Shown: piece after piece, positions 25,630-36,627 of the stretch
Position numbering within the stretch: position 1 is the first letter of the stretch
Layout: every line of letters starts with the position of its first letter
NCBI RefSeq assembly: GCF_013410065.1
Contig: NZ_JACCCW010000001.1
Span: 1,483,187-1,547,186, forward strand
DNA length: 64,000 nt
Reading direction: 5' to 3'
Source: Granulicella arctica
GTDB taxonomy: Bacteria > Acidobacteriota > Terriglobia > Terriglobales > Acidobacteriaceae
The notes under the pieces: generated by a model
What the model saw: the letters and a program-made list of their open reading frames with translations, nothing else
The model's database searches: none
Told to the model about the DNA's origin: nothing
Made by a program: the position numbers and the translations under genes

Positions 25630-27192
25630 CTATTTGGTGATCTGGGTTTCGGCTTTGGTGAGTTTCTTTGACACCTGGGCTGGGGTTGGGAGTTGGGATG
25701 CGTCCCAGCCTCCGCCGAGGGCTGCGATGAGTTGCACGGAGGCGGTCATCTGCTGGACGTGGAGGGTGGCGAGGGTCTGGCGGTCGGTGAGCAGGGTGGT
25801 CTGGGCGGTGACGACGTCGACGTAGGGGTCGATGCCGGTCTGGTAGCGGCTCATCTCGAGGTCTACGAACTCCTGTGCGGACTTCATGGCAAGCTCCTGC
25901 TGTTGGATCTGCTGCTGGAGGATGCGGACGGCTGCGAGATAGTCCTCGACCTGCTGGAAGGCGGTGAGGATGGTCTGACGATAGCCGGCGACGTCGGCGT
26001 TGTAGGTGGAGATGTACTGGTTGACGGTGGCGCGGCGGAGGCCGGCGTCGAAGACGGTCTCGGAGACGGAGGGGCCGATGGACCAGAACCGGCTGGGCCA
26101 GTCGAGGAGGTGTTTGAAGGTGGAGCTCTCAAAGCCACCGGAGGCGCTGAGGGTGAGGGTGGGGTAGAAGGCGGCGGTGGCGACGCCGATCTGGGCGTTG
26201 GCGGAGGCCATGGTGCGCTCGGAGGCGGCGATGTCCGGGCGGCGCTCGAGTAGTTGCGATGGGACGCCGATGGGGATGGCGGGCGCTGTCTTGAGCAGGG
26301 GGCGGACCGGGATGGAGAAGCCGGAGGCAGGCGTGCCGATCAGCATGGCGATGGCGTGTTCGTATTGGGCGCGGGCGACGCCGAGGTTGATGGCGGCGGC
26401 CTGGGCGTTCTGGAGGGTGTTTTGGGCTTCGACGACGGAGATGCGGTCGCCTACGCCGGTGTCGTACTGGGCCTGGGTGTAGTCGAGGGATTTTTTGTCA
26501 GCGGCGATGGTCTCGTCGTAGATCTGGACTAGGGCGTCCTGACCGCGGAGCTCGAAGAAGTACTCTGCGAGGCTGGCCTGTTCGGTGAGGCGCTCGTTTT
26601 CGAGGTCGGCGGCGCTGAGCTGGGCGCTGTACTGCTGCTCACGGATGGTGTTGCGGACCTTACCCCAGAGATCGGGTTCCCAGGAGACATCGAGGGGGAG
26701 CTCGGTGAGCGAGGTTTCCTTTCCGCCGCTGGTGCCGGTGGTTCCTGTATTGCTGGTGTTGGCGGAGGAGCGGGAACGTGAGTAGGTGGGGCCGACGGAG
26801 GCAGTGGGATAGAGCTGGGCGCGCGCCTGGGTGATGAGAGTGCGGGCGGCCATGAAGTTTTCGAAGAACTGCTTGATGTTCTGGTTGTTGATGTTGAGTT
26901 GTTCTTCGAGGGTGTTCAGCTCGGGCTCGTTGTAGATCTCCCACCACTTGCCGCGGAGCATGGCATCTCCGGGTTGTGCGACCTTCCATGCATTGGAATT
27001 GGTGTCGGTGTCGGTGAACTGGGTTGGGGACTCCTTGTAGGAGGCTGGGGGAGCCTGCGCGGTTGCGGGCGGCACGGTGTACTTCGGGCCAATCCGGCAG
27101 CCGCCGAGGAGCAGGGCTGCGAGGGTCGGCAGGGCTGCCAGAGCGGTGTAGCAAGCGGCTTTGCGAGGAAGGTTGATCATAGTGTCAGACAT
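25630..27192 (-). CDS. RND efflux outer-membrane channel lipoprotein (NodT/OprM family)
   Basis: 520 residues. Lipobox LLLGGC near residue 32 after a signal peptide, so probably lipid-anchored. Then the repeated TolC-like coiled-coil halves (for example DVSWEPDLWGKVRNTIREQ, FYPTLTLSASGGFESS, GLRRATVNQYISTYNADVAGYRQTIL in parts). Forms the trimeric exit duct of the tripartite pump. Fourth gene of the operon, starting 15 nt after the second permease stop. ATG 27192 is used; ATG 27180 is an alternative. Confidence 0.92.
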   Translation of the reverse strand: MSDTMINLPRKAACYTALAALPTLAALLLGGCRIGPKYTVPPATAQAPPASYKESPTQFTDTDTNSNAWKVAQPGDAMLRGKWWEIYNEPELNTLEEQLNINNQNIKQFFENFMAARTLITQARAQLYPTASVGPTYSRSRSSANTSNTGTTGTSGGKETSLTELPLDVSWEPDLWGKVRNTIREQQYSAQLSAADLENERLTEQASLAEYFFELRGQDALVQIYDETIAADKKSLDYTQAQYDTGVGDRISVVEAQNTLQNAQAAAINLGVARAQYEHAIAMLIGTPASGFSIPVRPLLKTAPAIPIGVPSQLLERRPDIAASERTMASANAQIGVATAAFYPTLTLSASGGFESSTFKHLLDWPSRFWSIGPSVSETVFDAGLRRATVNQYISTYNADVAGYRQTILTAFQQVEDYLAAVRILQQQIQQQELAMKSAQEFVDLEMSRYQTGIDPYVDVVTAQTTLLTDRQTLATLHVQQMTASVQLIAALGGGWDASQLPTPAQVSKKLTKAETQITK

Positions 27193-27207
27193 CCATGGTG
27201 AATCAAA

Positions 27208-30200
27208 TTAGTCCGCGGGAAAAGGGTCTGGCCCAGCCGGATGAAAGGTGTCGCGCTCTTTGCCGAGCATACGCAGGCGCAGGCGATCGAGCGTGAGGTA
27301 GACGACGGGTGTGGTGTAGAGCGTCAGGAGTTGGCTGACGATGAGGCCGCCGACGATGGTGATTCCGAGGGGGCGGCGAAGCTCTGAGCCGGTGCCGGTG
27401 CCGAAGGCGAGGGGAAGCGCTCCGAAGAGTGCCGCCATGGTGGTCATAAGGATGGGGCGGAAGCGCAGCATGCAGGCTTCGAAGATGGCGTCTTCGGTGC
27501 TGAGGCCGCCTTCGCGCTCGGCTTGCAGAGCAAAGTCGATCATCATGATGGCGTTCTTCTTGACGATGCCGATGAGCAGGACGATGCCGATGATGGAGAT
27601 GACGTTGAGATCCTCGTTGAAGAGGATGAGTGCGAGCATGGCTCCGACGCTGGCGGAGGGAAGCGTGGAGAGAATCGTGAGGGGGTGCACGAGGCTCTCG
27701 TAGAGAACGCCGAGGACGATATAGACCGCGAGCAGGGCGGTGAGGACGAGGACCGGCTCGGAGCTGAGCGACTGTTGGTAAGCTTGCAAGGTTCCGGCGA
27801 AGAAGCCGTGGATCGTCGAGGGGACGCCGAGTTTCGCCTCCATCTGGGAGATGGCGAGAGTGGCTTCGCTGAGCGAGACACCCTTCGCGAGATTGAAGGA
27901 GACGGTCACGGAGGGGAAGAGGCCGGTGTGGTTCAGAGCGAGAGGCGTGGTGTTCGCACTGTTCTTCGCCATGGTAGAGAGCGGGGAGTTTCCACTGGCG
28001 GTGCTGCTGCTGCTGCCGGTGGGATGGAAGTAGATATTCTTCAGGCCGTCCGGGGTCTGCCAGTATTGGGGGGCGACCTCGAGGACGACGTAATACTGGT
28101 TTAGTTGCGTGTAAATGACGGAGACCTCAGACTGGCCGAAGGCGTTGTAGAGGCCGGAGTCGAGTGATTTGACGGTCTGGCCGAGTTTCGCGGCGGTGAC
28201 GCGATCATAGGTGACCATCTCTTCGAGGCCGCCGTTCTGCTGGTCGGAGTTGACGTCTTGCAGGCCGGGGAGCTTCTTCATCTCGTTGAACAGCTTTGGC
28301 CCCCAGGTCTTGAGGTCGGTAAGGTTATCTGCCTGGATGGTGTATTGGTAGAGGGCGCTGCTGTTGCGGCCGCCGATGCGAAGGTCCTGAGACGGCTGCA
28401 TGAAGGTGGAGGCTACGGGAAGTCGATTCAGCCTGGGGCGGAGGCGGTTGATGATCTCGGGTGCGCCGACTTTGCGGATGTTGAGCGGTTTAAGGATAGT
28501 GAAGAGGTTTCCGGTGTTGGTGGCGCCGCCGCCGCCGGTGAATCCGATAACGTTCTGCACGGCTGGGTCTTTACCGACGACGGCTTCGATCTTCTGGAGG
28601 GAATCGTTCATCGAGGGGAAGGAGGCATCCTGCGCCCCCTGGATTCCTCCTGAGATGGTGCCGGTGTCTTGTTGGGGGAAGAATCCCTTGGGGATCTTGA
28701 TGATGATGACGACGTTGAGGGCGATGGTGAGGACGAGAACGGTGAGAGTAAGGCCGGGGTTCTCAAGGACCCAGTGCAGGCTGTTGCGGTAGAGCGAGAG
28801 TATCCAGTCGAAGAACCGTTCGGTGGCCATGTAGATGCGGCCATGCTTCTGGTTGTGCTCGCTCTTGAGGAGATAGGCGCACATCATCGGGGTGGTGGTC
28901 AGCGAGATGACCATGGAGACGAGAATGGCGGTGGAGAGGGTGATGGCGAACTCGCGGAAGAGGCGGCCTACGATTCCTCCCATGAGGAGCAGCGGGATGA
29001 AGACGGCGATCAGCGAGATGCTAATGGACATGACGGTGAAGCCGATCTCGCGTGCGCCGCGCAGGGTGGCGTCGAGCGGGGTCATGCCGTCTTCGAGATG
29101 GCGGGAGATGTTCTCCATGACGACGATGGCGTCGTCGACGACAAAGCCGGTGGAGATGGTGAGCGCCATCAGAGAGAGATTGTCGAGTGAGAAGCCGCAG
29201 AGGTACATGACGGCGAAGGTGCCTATAAGGGAGACGGGCACGGCGACGGCGGGGATGAGGGTGGCGCGTCCGTTCTTAAGAAAGATGAAGACCACGATGA
29301 TGACGAGAACGATGGAGATGATCAGGGTTCGCTCGACGTCGCTGACGGAGGCGCGGATGGTCGTGGTGCGGTCGAGAACGATGGTGGTATCGATGCCCTT
29401 GGGGATGGAGGCTTCGGCCGAGGGTAGTTGTGCGCGGATGCGGTCGACGGTGTCGATGATGTTTGCGCCGGGCTGGCGAAAGACGATTAGGACGACGGAG
29501 CGTTTGCCGTTGAGGTAGCCTGCGGCGCGGACGTTCTGCACGGAGTCGATGACGTCGGCGACGTTGTCCAGGCGTACTGCCGCGCCCTTGTTGTAGCCGA
29601 TAATGAGGGGTTTATAGTCTTCGGCGTGCGAGATCTGGCCGTTGACGACGATGTCTGCCGTAGTTTTGCCGTCGGTGATCTGGCCGCGTGCGAGGTCGGA
29701 GTTTTGCAGGCTCAACACGGACTGGACGTTCGCCATGGTCATGCCGAAGCTGGCGAGCTTGGTGGGGTTGACCTCCACGCGGACGGCGGGTGATGCACCG
29801 CCGCCGGTGCTTACCTGACCGACTCCCTGAATCTGCGAGAGCTTTTGCTGCAGGACGGTAGAGGCCTCGTCGTACAGCTTGTCGGGTCCGTACTTGTCCG
29901 AGGTGAGGCCGAGGATCATGATTGGTGCGTCGGCCGGATTGACCTTGCGGTAGGAGGGATTGGAGGGCAGGTTGGCGGGCAGATAGGTACGAGCCGCGTT
30001 GATGGCGGCCTGTACGTCGCGCGCGGCACCGTCGATGTTGCGGCTGAGGTCGAACTGGATGGTGATGTTGGTTGTGCCGAGGCTGCTGGAGGAGGTCATC
30101 TCGGTGACGCCGGCGATGTGGCCGAGCTGGCGCTCGAGTGGAGTCGCGACGGAGGAGGCCATGATCTCGGCGCTTCCTCCGGGCAGACTGGCGCTGATAT

Positions 30201-30336
30201 TGATGGTGGGGAAGTCCACCTGGGGCAGGGGCGAGACGGGAAGCACCTGGAAGGCGATGCCCCCGGCGATGGCGATGGCGACCGTCAGCAGCGTGGTGGC
30301 TACCGGCCGGGCGATGAAGGGCGCGGAGATGTTCAT
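27208..30336 (-). CDS. mdtC: RND multidrug efflux permease, second subunit (MdtC/MuxC-like)
   Basis: 1,042 residues, 12 membrane helices and two large periplasmic loops. The TM4 proton-relay pair is seen in [20 protein letters not shown]-type HAE1 ends [17 protein letters not shown] and [18 protein letters not shown] are typical. Proton-driven export of drugs, bile-like compounds or metabolites. ATGA overlap with the upstream permease gives coupled translation. An unusual Ser/Thr/Asn-rich stretch lies near residues 772-797, matching in place the larger insert of its partner. Confidence 0.92.
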   Translation of the reverse strand: MNISAPFIARPVATTLLTVAIAIAGGIAFQVLPVSPLPQVDFPTINISASLPGGSAEIMASSVATPLERQLGHIAGVTEMTSSSSLGTTNITIQFDLSRNIDGAARDVQAAINAARTYLPANLPSNPSYRKVNPADAPIMILGLTSDKYGPDKLYDEASTVLQQKLSQIQGVGQVSTGGGASPAVRVEVNPTKLASFGMTMANVQSVLSLQNSDLARGQITDGKTTADIVVNGQISHAEDYKPLIIGYNKGAAVRLDNVADVIDSVQNVRAAGYLNGKRSVVLIVFRQPGANIIDTVDRIRAQLPSAEASIPKGIDTTIVLDRTTTIRASVSDVERTLIISIVLVIIVVFIFLKNGRATLIPAVAVPVSLIGTFAVMYLCGFSLDNLSLMALTISTGFVVDDAIVVMENISRHLEDGMTPLDATLRGAREIGFTVMSISISLIAVFIPLLLMGGIVGRLFREFAITLSTAILVSMVISLTTTPMMCAYLLKSEHNQKHGRIYMATERFFDWILSLYRNSLHWVLENPGLTLTVLVLTIALNVVIIIKIPKGFFPQQDTGTISGGIQGAQDASFPSMNDSLQKIEAVVGKDPAVQNVIGFTGGGGATNTGNLFTILKPLNIRKVGAPEIINRLRPRLNRLPVASTFMQPSQDLRIGGRNSSALYQYTIQADNLTDLKTWGPKLFNEMKKLPGLQDVNSDQQNGGLEEMVTYDRVTAAKLGQTVKSLDSGLYNAFGQSEVSVIYTQLNQYYVVLEVAPQYWQTPDGLKNIYFHPTGSSSSTASGNSPLSTMAKNSANTTPLALNHTGLFPSVTVSFNLAKGVSLSEATLAISQMEAKLGVPSTIHGFFAGTLQAYQQSLSSEPVLVLTALLAVYIVLGVLYESLVHPLTILSTLPSASVGAMLALILFNEDLNVISIIGIVLLIGIVKKNAIMMIDFALQAEREGGLSTEDAIFEACMLRFRPILMTTMAALFGALPLAFGTGTGSELRRPLGITIVGGLIVSQLLTLYTTPVVYLTLDRLRLRMLGKERDTFHPAGPDPFPAD

Positions 30337-33300
30337 GCGTGCCCTTCTGATACGGGCTCGCTGCCGGTCGGCGGATGCGCGGGTTTGCGGGAGAAGCGCT
30401 GCGCGAGGTTGTCAAAGAAGATGTAGATGACCGGTGTGGTGTAGAGGGTCAGCACCTGGCTAAGCAGAAGACCGCCGACCATGGAAATACCGAGTGGACG
30501 GCGCAGCTCCGAACCGATGCCGGTGCCGAAGGCGAGCGGGATTCCGCCGAGCAGTGCGGCCATGGTGGTCATCATGATGGGACGGAAGCGGAGGAGGCAG
30601 GCCTCGTAGATGGCTTCGGTCGAGGTTTTCCCGTGGTTGCGCTCGGCTTCGAGGGCGAAGTCCACCATCATGATGCCGTTTTTCTTAACAATACCGATGA
30701 GCAGCACGATGCCGATGATGGCGACGACGCTGAGGTCCTGATGAAAGATGATGAGCGAAAGGAAGGCACCGACGCCTGCGGAGGGGAGGGTCGAGAGAAT
30801 GGTGATGGGATGGATGAAACTCTCGTACAGAACGCCGAGGACGATGTAGACGGTGACCAGGGCGGCGAGGATGAGGAGGGGCTCGTTCGAGAGCGAGTTG
30901 CGGAAGGATGCCGCGGTGCCCTGGAAGTCCGCTTGCAGGCTCGCGGGCATGTGCATGCCTTTTTGCAGTTTGGTGATGTCGTCGATGGCGCCACCGAGCG
31001 AAGCTCCGGGAGCGAGATTGAAGGAGACGGTGATGGCGGGGAACTGTCCCTGATGGGTGATGGAGAGCGGCTCGGTGGTTGTCTCGAAGTGAGAGAAGGC
31101 GCTGAGGGGGACGCGGCTGCTGATGTTGGAGCTGGTCGAACCTGCGGAGGTGGCTCCATTGCTGGTGGTGGAGCTGGCGCTATAGGTGAGCGCGTTGGCC
31201 GGGGGAGCGAGGGTGTTGGCCGAGGGCGTGTAGAGCGCGGAGGTGGTGAGGGCGTTCGAGCCTGCGGAGGTGGAGCCCTGGCCGGAGGAGCTGGATGCGC
31301 TTGCGCCGGTGGTTCCGGCGGCGGCGTTGGACTGGATATAGATGTGATGCAGCATCTCGGGGTAGAGCTGGAACTGCGACTCGGCCTCGAGGATGACGTG
31401 GTACTGGTTGAGCTGGGTGTACATCGTGTTGATCTGACGCTGGCCGAAGGCGTCGTAGAGTGTGTTGTCGATGGTGGTCGGCGCGATACCGAGGCGTGAG
31501 GCTGTGGCGCGGTCGATGACGAGCGATACGGCGAGGCCGCCGGTTTGCTGGTCGGTCGCGACGTCCTCGAGGCCGGGAACCTGCTTCAGTTTGACGAGGA
31601 AGCGGTTCGTCCAATCGTTGAGCTCATTCTGGTCGGGGTCTTCGAGCGTGTACTGGTACTGGGTGCGGCTGACGCGGTCGTCGACTGTGATGTTCTGGAC
31701 CGGCTGCATGAAGATCTGGATGCCATCGACGCTGGTGAGCTTCGACTGGAGCCTGCGGATGACGTCCGAGGCGTTGAGGTCGCGCTGGTTGAGCGGCTTC
31801 AGGTTGATCGACATTCTGCCGCTGTTGGTGGTGGTGTTGGTGCCGTCTGCTCCGATGAAGGAGGAGAGGCTCTCGACGGCGGGGTCTTTCAGGATGACGT
31901 TGGCGAGCTCTTGCTGCTTCTCTGCCATGGATTTCGAGCCGATGGTTTGCGGGGCCTGGGTGATGCCCTGGATGACGCCGGTATCCTGCACCGGAAAGAA
32001 GCCCTTGGGGATGATGATGTAGAGATAGATCGTCAGCAGCAGCGTTGCGAGGGCAACGAGGAGGGTGACGGTCTGGAAGCGAAGGACGACCTTCAGGGTC
32101 CTGCCGTAGAAGGCGATCATGTTCTCGAAGACGCGCTCGGATGCCTGGTAGAAGCGGCCTTGCGTCGCCTTGGGGTCGTGCTTGAGGATGCGCGACGCCA
32201 TCATCGGAGTGAGTGTGAGCGAGACCACTGCAGAGACGATGATGGTGACGGCGAGGGTGACGGCGAACTCGCGGAAGAGGCGGCCGACGACATCGCCCAT
32301 GAACAGCAAGGGGATGAGTACGGCGATGAGCGAGACGGTGAGGGAGAGGATGGTGAAGCCGATCTGCTCGGCTCCTTTGAGGGCCGCCTCCATCGGTGGG
32401 TCGCCCTCTTCGAGGTAGCGCGAGATGTTCTCCACCATGACGATGGCGTCGTCGACGACGAAGCCGGTGGAGATGGTGAGCGCCATGAGAGAGAGGTTGT
32501 CGAGCGAGTAGCCGAGGGCGTACATCGCGGCGAAGGTGCCGACGAGAGAGAGCGGCACGGCCACGCTGGGGATGATGGTCGCATAGAGATTGCGCAGGAA
32601 GAGGAAGATGACCATGACCACAAGGCCGATGGTCAGCATGAGCTCGAATTCGACGTCGTCGACGGAGGCCTGGATGGGCGTCGTGAGGTCGGTCAGCGTG
32701 GTGACCTGAATGCCTGCGGGGAGGTTGGCCTCGAGCTGCGGCAGCAGAGCTTTGATGCTCTTGACGACGCTGATGGTGTTGCCGCCGGGCTGCCTCTGGA
32801 CGTTGAGGATGATTGCTGGAGTCTTGTTCATCCAGGCGGCCTGGGTGGTGTTTTCGACGCCGTCGACGATGTGCGCCACATCGGTCAGCATGATGGGTGC
32901 GCCGTTGCGATAGGCGACGACGACCTGTTTATAGTCCTTGCTGGTGACGAGCTGATCGTTTGCGTCGATCTGGTAGTCCTGGCGGGGGCCGTCGAAGTTG
33001 CCCTTGGCTGCGTTGACGCTGGCGCTGGAGACGGCGGTGCGGAGGTCTTCGAGGTTGACGCCGTAAGAGGATAGGGCGGCGGGATTGGCCTGGATGCGGA
33101 CGGCGGGCTTCTGGCCGCCGCTGATGCTGACGAGACCGACGCCCGATAGTTGCGAGATCTTCGGGGCGAGACGGGTGTCGACGAGGTCTTCGACCTGCGA
33201 GAGCGGGATGACGTTCGAGGTGACGGCGAGGGTCAGGACGGGCGCATCGGCGGGGTTGGTCTTACTGTAGATCGGCGGTGCGGGGAGATTGGCGGGCAGA

Positions 33301-33653
33301 AAGCTCTGTGCCGCATTGATGGCGGCCTGGACCTCTTCTTCGGCGATATCAATGTTCAGGCTCAGGTTGAACTGGAGCACGATGACCGAGTTGCCTCCGG
33401 AGCTGCTGGAGGTCATCTGGCTGAGGCCCTGGAGTTCGCCGAACTGACGCTCGAGGGGAGCTGTCACGGTGGTGGCCATGACGTCCGGGCTGGCTCCCGG
33501 ATAGAAGGTGAGGATCTGGATTGTGGGGTAGTCGACCTCCGGGAGGGCGGAGACCGGCAGTTGCGTGTACCCCACGATGCCGATGAGCAGGATTGCCGCC
33601 ATCAGCAGCGACGTCGCGACGGGCCGAAGTATAAAGGGACGCGAAGGACTCAA
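30333..33653 (-). CDS. mdtB: RND multidrug efflux permease, first subunit (MdtB/MuxB-like)
   Basis: 1,106 residues, longer than the usual 1,030-1,050. Family features: [19 protein letters not shown] at TM1, [21 protein letters not shown] with the TM4 Asp pair, [18 protein letters not shown] near the end. The extra length is a low-complexity Ser/Thr/Ala/Gly-rich insert at about 774-846 in the second periplasmic loop. The start is TTG overlapping the adaptor stop (TTGA). Two different permease genes in one operon is the MdtABC/MuxABC pattern, in which the permeases form a heterotrimer. Confidence 0.92.
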   Translation of the reverse strand: MSPSRPFILRPVATSLLMAAILLIGIVGYTQLPVSALPEVDYPTIQILTFYPGASPDVMATTVTAPLERQFGELQGLSQMTSSSSGGNSVIVLQFNLSLNIDIAEEEVQAAINAAQSFLPANLPAPPIYSKTNPADAPVLTLAVTSNVIPLSQVEDLVDTRLAPKISQLSGVGLVSISGGQKPAVRIQANPAALSSYGVNLEDLRTAVSSASVNAAKGNFDGPRQDYQIDANDQLVTSKDYKQVVVAYRNGAPIMLTDVAHIVDGVENTTQAAWMNKTPAIILNVQRQPGGNTISVVKSIKALLPQLEANLPAGIQVTTLTDLTTPIQASVDDVEFELMLTIGLVVMVIFLFLRNLYATIIPSVAVPLSLVGTFAAMYALGYSLDNLSLMALTISTGFVVDDAIVMVENISRYLEEGDPPMEAALKGAEQIGFTILSLTVSLIAVLIPLLFMGDVVGRLFREFAVTLAVTIIVSAVVSLTLTPMMASRILKHDPKATQGRFYQASERVFENMIAFYGRTLKVVLRFQTVTLLVALATLLLTIYLYIIIPKGFFPVQDTGVIQGITQAPQTIGSKSMAEKQQELANVILKDPAVESLSSFIGADGTNTTTNSGRMSINLKPLNQRDLNASDVIRRLQSKLTSVDGIQIFMQPVQNITVDDRVSRTQYQYTLEDPDQNELNDWTNRFLVKLKQVPGLEDVATDQQTGGLAVSLVIDRATASRLGIAPTTIDNTLYDAFGQRQINTMYTQLNQYHVILEAESQFQLYPEMLHHIYIQSNAAAGTTGASASSSSGQGSTSAGSNALTTSALYTPSANTLAPPANALTYSASSTTSNGATSAGSTSSNISSRVPLSAFSHFETTTEPLSITHQGQFPAITVSFNLAPGASLGGAIDDITKLQKGMHMPASLQADFQGTAASFRNSLSNEPLLILAALVTVYIVLGVLYESFIHPITILSTLPSAGVGAFLSLIIFHQDLSVVAIIGIVLLIGIVKKNGIMMVDFALEAERNHGKTSTEAIYEACLLRFRPIMMTTMAALLGGIPLAFGTGIGSELRRPLGISMVGGLLLSQVLTLYTTPVIYIFFDNLAQRFSRKPAHPPTGSEPVSEGHA

Positions 33654-34894
33654 GGAGCGTCACTCCCTGTGGTGCTGGTCGGGAGCGGCGTCTTGGAGAT
33701 AGCGATCTTTGCCTTGTCCTGAAGTTTTTCGAAGCTGCTGGTGGCGAGGACGTCTCCAGGGTTGATGCCAGTGATCTGGGTGATGCCGCCGTCCGTTACG
33801 CCGGTCTTGATGGTGCGCATGTGGGCGACGCTGTCCTGAATGACGTAGACGAAGGCAAGGTCGCCGTTATGTTGAATGGCGGGCGAAGGGATCAGCGTCG
33901 CTCCCTGCAAGGTGTTGACGAGCAGGCGGGTGTTGACGAACTCGTTCGGGTAGAGGATGAGGTCTTTGTTGTCGAACGAGGCGCGTGCTTTGAGTGTGCC
34001 TGTGGTGGTGTCGATCTGGTTGTCGAGTGTCAGGAGAGTTCCAGTGGCGATTTTCTTCAGGGCTGCACGGTCGTAGGCATCGACGGGGAGCTTTGCGTTC
34101 TGGCGAAGGCGGGGTGCTACCTGTCCGAGGGTGTCTTCGGCGATGGTGAAGATGACGGTGATGGGCTGGACCTGAGTGATGACTGCCAGCGTTGTAGTTC
34201 CGTTGGCGGTGACGACGTTGCCGGGATCGACCAGCCGGAGGCCGACGCGCCCGGTAAAGGGGGCTACGATGTGACAGTAATCAACCTGGATCTGGTCATA
34301 CTGCACGGTCCCTTCGTCGTTCTTGACGGTGCCCTGGTCCTGGAGGACGACCTTTTCCTGATCGTCGAGGGTCTGCTTGGGGATGGCGTTTCGGGCCCAT
34401 GCGGCACGATAGCGCTCGACGTCCATCTGCGCCTGGGCGAGGATGTTCTGGTCGCGTTCGAGGATGCCCTGCGCCTGGAGCAGGGTGGCGCGGTAGGGGC
34501 GGGAATCGATGTCGATCAAAGGCTCGCCCTTGCGGACGATCTGACCTTCCTTGTAGTGCACGGTGGTGATGACACCGCTGACCTGGGCCGTGATCGAGGA
34601 GGTATAGACCGGGGTGACGGTGCCAATGGCGTCAAGATAGACGCCGATGTCTCCGCGCTGCGCGGTTGCGGTGGTGATGGTGACGGTGCCGCCGGCAGCG
34701 CCGCGACGTCCGCCGCCGGGAGTGACGGGCGTGTTTTTGCGGGTGAGGATCACGTAAAAACCGACTGCGAAGATGAGAAGCAGGGCAACCCATACGACGA
34801 TGCGAACGACCTTACTGCGCGGCTTGGCCGATTCGGGGGCCGGGAGCTGGTGGTCGGCTCCGAGATGTGGATACTCGTTTGGTTCAGCTGGCAA
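33650..34894 (-). CDS. mdtA: RND periplasmic adaptor (MdtA/MuxA-like)
   Basis: About 414 residues from the chosen TTG. N-terminal cytoplasmic stretch, one membrane anchor ([20 protein letters not shown]), then barrel-sandwich hybrid/lipoyl and alpha-hairpin ([21 protein letters not shown] in parts), beta-barrel and membrane-proximal domains. It bridges the permeases to the outer-membrane channel. First gene of the operon. TTG 34894 has GAGG 8 nt upstream; the frame extends to a TTG at 34966 with no ribosome binding site. Just upstream on minus lie GTTGCAAC and a TATAGAT-like -10, a tentative promoter. Confidence 0.9.
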   Translation of the reverse strand: MPAEPNEYPHLGADHQLPAPESAKPRSKVVRIVVWVALLLIFAVGFYVILTRKNTPVTPGGGRRGAAGGTVTITTATAQRGDIGVYLDAIGTVTPVYTSSITAQVSGVITTVHYKEGQIVRKGEPLIDIDSRPYRATLLQAQGILERDQNILAQAQMDVERYRAAWARNAIPKQTLDDQEKVVLQDQGTVKNDEGTVQYDQIQVDYCHIVAPFTGRVGLRLVDPGNVVTANGTTTLAVITQVQPITVIFTIAEDTLGQVAPRLRQNAKLPVDAYDRAALKKIATGTLLTLDNQIDTTTGTLKARASFDNKDLILYPNEFVNTRLLVNTLQGATLIPSPAIQHNGDLAFVYVIQDSVAHMRTIKTGVTDGGITQITGINPGDVLATSSFEKLQDKAKIAISKTPLPTSTTGSDAP

Positions 34895-35040
34895 TGTTTT
34901 TTCCTCGTCAGGATTGAAGGGGCGCTGCCCTGCGCAATCTGGCTGTATGTAAATCTCGTCCGGCAAGGTATGGACGGATGAGGTTATCTATAAAGTTGCA
35001 ACACTTTTAGCTTGTGCGTAAGTCGATCATGTCGAGCAAC

Positions 35041-35263
35041 TTATCTCAGGGAGAAGAGCTTTCTTGTTTTGGAGGTAACGGGGCGATCATCCGATGAGCT
35101 CCTGTGTTGTGATCTGGTAGCCAAAAGTTTACCGCTGCTTTGAGCGAATAAGGTGAAAGGTCTTTTAGAGCGATAGTTTTCGGTTGTTGCGCACGCGGGA
35201 AGAAGGGGGTGCTTTCGGCAATATGGGCTCTGTAGTACCCTTTGAGAGAAGGTCCAAATCACT
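35041..35263. other. Intergenic region between efflux operon and trans-sulfuration leader
   Basis: Together with flanking sequence this forms a gap of about 370 bp between annotated genes. No gene is supported. It should contain the divergent promoters for the efflux operon and for the methionine-rich leader transcript; no clear -35/-10 pair could be fixed. Confidence 0.4.
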
Positions 35264-35344
35264 ATGAATCGTGTTATCGCAGCAGTCCGAATGCTTATGG
35301 CCATGCGCGCCCCAGGCGGCATAAGGCCAGCGTCGGATCTGTGA
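35264..35344 (+). CDS. Putative Met-rich leader peptide (26 residues)
   Basis: Small ORF MNRVIAAVRMLMAMRAPGG followed by seven further residues, ending TGA at 35344, 95 nt before the first trans-sulfuration gene. GAGAAGG lies upstream. Four of 26 residues are Met, three of them in a five-codon cluster (35291, 35297, 35303) inside or next to the 5' arm of a hairpin. This is the layout expected of an attenuation leader sensing charged tRNA-Met. Translation is not proven. Confidence 0.45.
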   Translation: MNRVIAAVRMLMAMRAPGGIRPASDL

Positions 35345-35406
35345 GTCACTCGCACAACCTCCTTCCCTGAGCAGCCGTCTGGGGCCATCCGCCCGTAGGC
35401 CTTTTT
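35298..35406 (+). promoter_or_regulatory. Candidate attenuator of the trans-sulfuration operon
   Basis: First hairpin 35298-35329: TGGCC/GGCCA, ATGC/GCAT and CGCC/GGCG stacked around a 3-nt loop (13 pairs, with a bulged G and two A). Second, terminator-like: GGGGCC at 35381-35386 pairs with GGCCTT at 35398-35403, followed by the rest of a T5 run. GGCCAG at 35325-35330 can instead pair with CTGG at 35379-35382, which would break both hairpins. Base pairing was found by eye, not folded by program. Confidence 0.4.
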
Positions 35407-35439
35407 GCGTCCCCTGTTCAGTTAACAAAGGAGGAGTTC

Positions 35440-36627
35440 TTGTCCGAAGCCCCTATTTTGCAGCCCTCGACGTTGGCGATCCACGGTAATCGTGTCCGTG
35501 AGAAGCAGTCAAACTCGATTCTTTTTCCTATCCACCAGACGGCGACCTATGTGCATGAGACCGTAGGCGTCACGAAGGGCTACGGCTACTCGCGTGGCGG
35601 AAACCCTACGGTCAATGCGCTTGAGCAGGCTATTGCCGCGCTGGAAGGGACGGCGACCGCGCTCTGTTTCCGCTCGGGCATGGGTGCGATCAGCACGCTT
35701 TGCCTAGCGCTGCTGAAGGCCGGCGATCATGTGATTCTCTCCGAGGTGGTGTACGGGGGAACGATACGGCTCTTCCGGCAGGTGCTGGAGAACTTTGCGA
35801 TTGAGTACAGCTTTGTCGATACAGCTGACCTCGATGCCGTGCGGCAGGCGATTCGGCCCAATTCGAAGCTGCTATTCGTTGAGACACCAGCGAATCCTAC
35901 GATGAAGCTGGCGGATGTGGCTGCGTTGGCGGAGATCGCGCATGCGAAGGGGCTGCTGCTTGCGGTGGACAATACGTTTCTGACGCCGCTGTTGCAGGAT
36001 GTGCTGAAGCTTGGCGCGGATATATCGATGCTGTCGACGACTAAATATATAGATGGCCACAATGCGACGATTGGGGGTTCGCTGGCGACGCATGACGAGA
36101 CACTGACTGAGCGGTTGCGACTGGTTCGCAAGACACTGGGGACGATCCAGGCACCGTTCGATGCATGGCTTACATTGCAGGGGCTCAAGACGCTTCCGGC
36201 GCGACTGGAGCTGCATTGCCGCCATGCGGCGGCGGTTGCTGCGTGGCTTGAAGCGGATTCGCGGGTGCATTGCGTGAACTATCCGGGGCTCGATTCGTTT
36301 GCGCAGAAGGCGATTGCGGAGCGGCAGCAGAGCGGCTTTGGCGGGATGCTGTCGTTTGAGCTGGATGCGTCGGTGGAGGAGTCGCTGCGCTTTATCGATG
36401 CGCTGAAGCTGTGCACGTGTGCTGAGAGTTTGGGGAGTGTCGAGACGCTGGTGACGAATCCGGCTACGGCGTCGCACTGCGATCTTTCTTCGGAGGAGCG
36501 TGCGAAGCTTGGCGTGTCGGATCGTTTGATCCGGTTGTCGGTGGGGCTGGAGGCTCCGCAGGATTTGATTGCGGACTTTGAGCAGGCCTTTGCCGCGGTG
36601 TTTGGCGCAGATGGAGGTGCTCGATGA
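35440..36627 (+). CDS. Cystathionine gamma-synthase/gamma-lyase family enzyme
   Basis: 395 residues, PLP fold-type I, Cys/Met metabolism family. Motifs: YSRGGNPTVNALE, FRSGMGAIST, VETPANPTMK, LAVDNTFLTP and STTKYIDGHNATIGG (PLP Lys about 202). Cytoplasmic; either builds cystathionine from activated homoserine or cleaves sulfur amino acids. The start is TTG, supported by an excellent AAAGGAGG site 4-6 nt upstream. It overlaps the next gene by 4 nt. The paired order suggests this is the synthase and the next is a lyase, but the family is hard to split by sequence alone. Confidence 0.88.
   Translation: MSEAPILQPSTLAIHGNRVREKQSNSILFPIHQTATYVHETVGVTKGYGYSRGGNPTVNALEQAIAALEGTATALCFRSGMGAISTLCLALLKAGDHVILSEVVYGGTIRLFRQVLENFAIEYSFVDTADLDAVRQAIRPNSKLLFVETPANPTMKLADVAALAEIAHAKGLLLAVDNTFLTPLLQDVLKLGADISMLSTTKYIDGHNATIGGSLATHDETLTERLRLVRKTLGTIQAPFDAWLTLQGLKTLPARLELHCRHAAAVAAWLEADSRVHCVNYPGLDSFAQKAIAERQQSGFGGMLSFELDASVEESLRFIDALKLCTCAESLGSVETLVTNPATASHCDLSSEERAKLGVSDRLIRLSVGLEAPQDLIADFEQAFAAVFGADGGAR

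Noticed and set aside
31545..33074. 509-codon plus-strand open frame
   Set aside because: Fully antisense to the MdtB-like permease; composition (Asp/Gly/Val-rich) is the mirror of high-GC coding sequence and no domain is visible.
35230..35440. SAM riboswitch before the trans-sulfuration operon
   Set aside because: No SAM-I, SAM-II or SAM-IV core sequence could be found; the leader ORF fits better.
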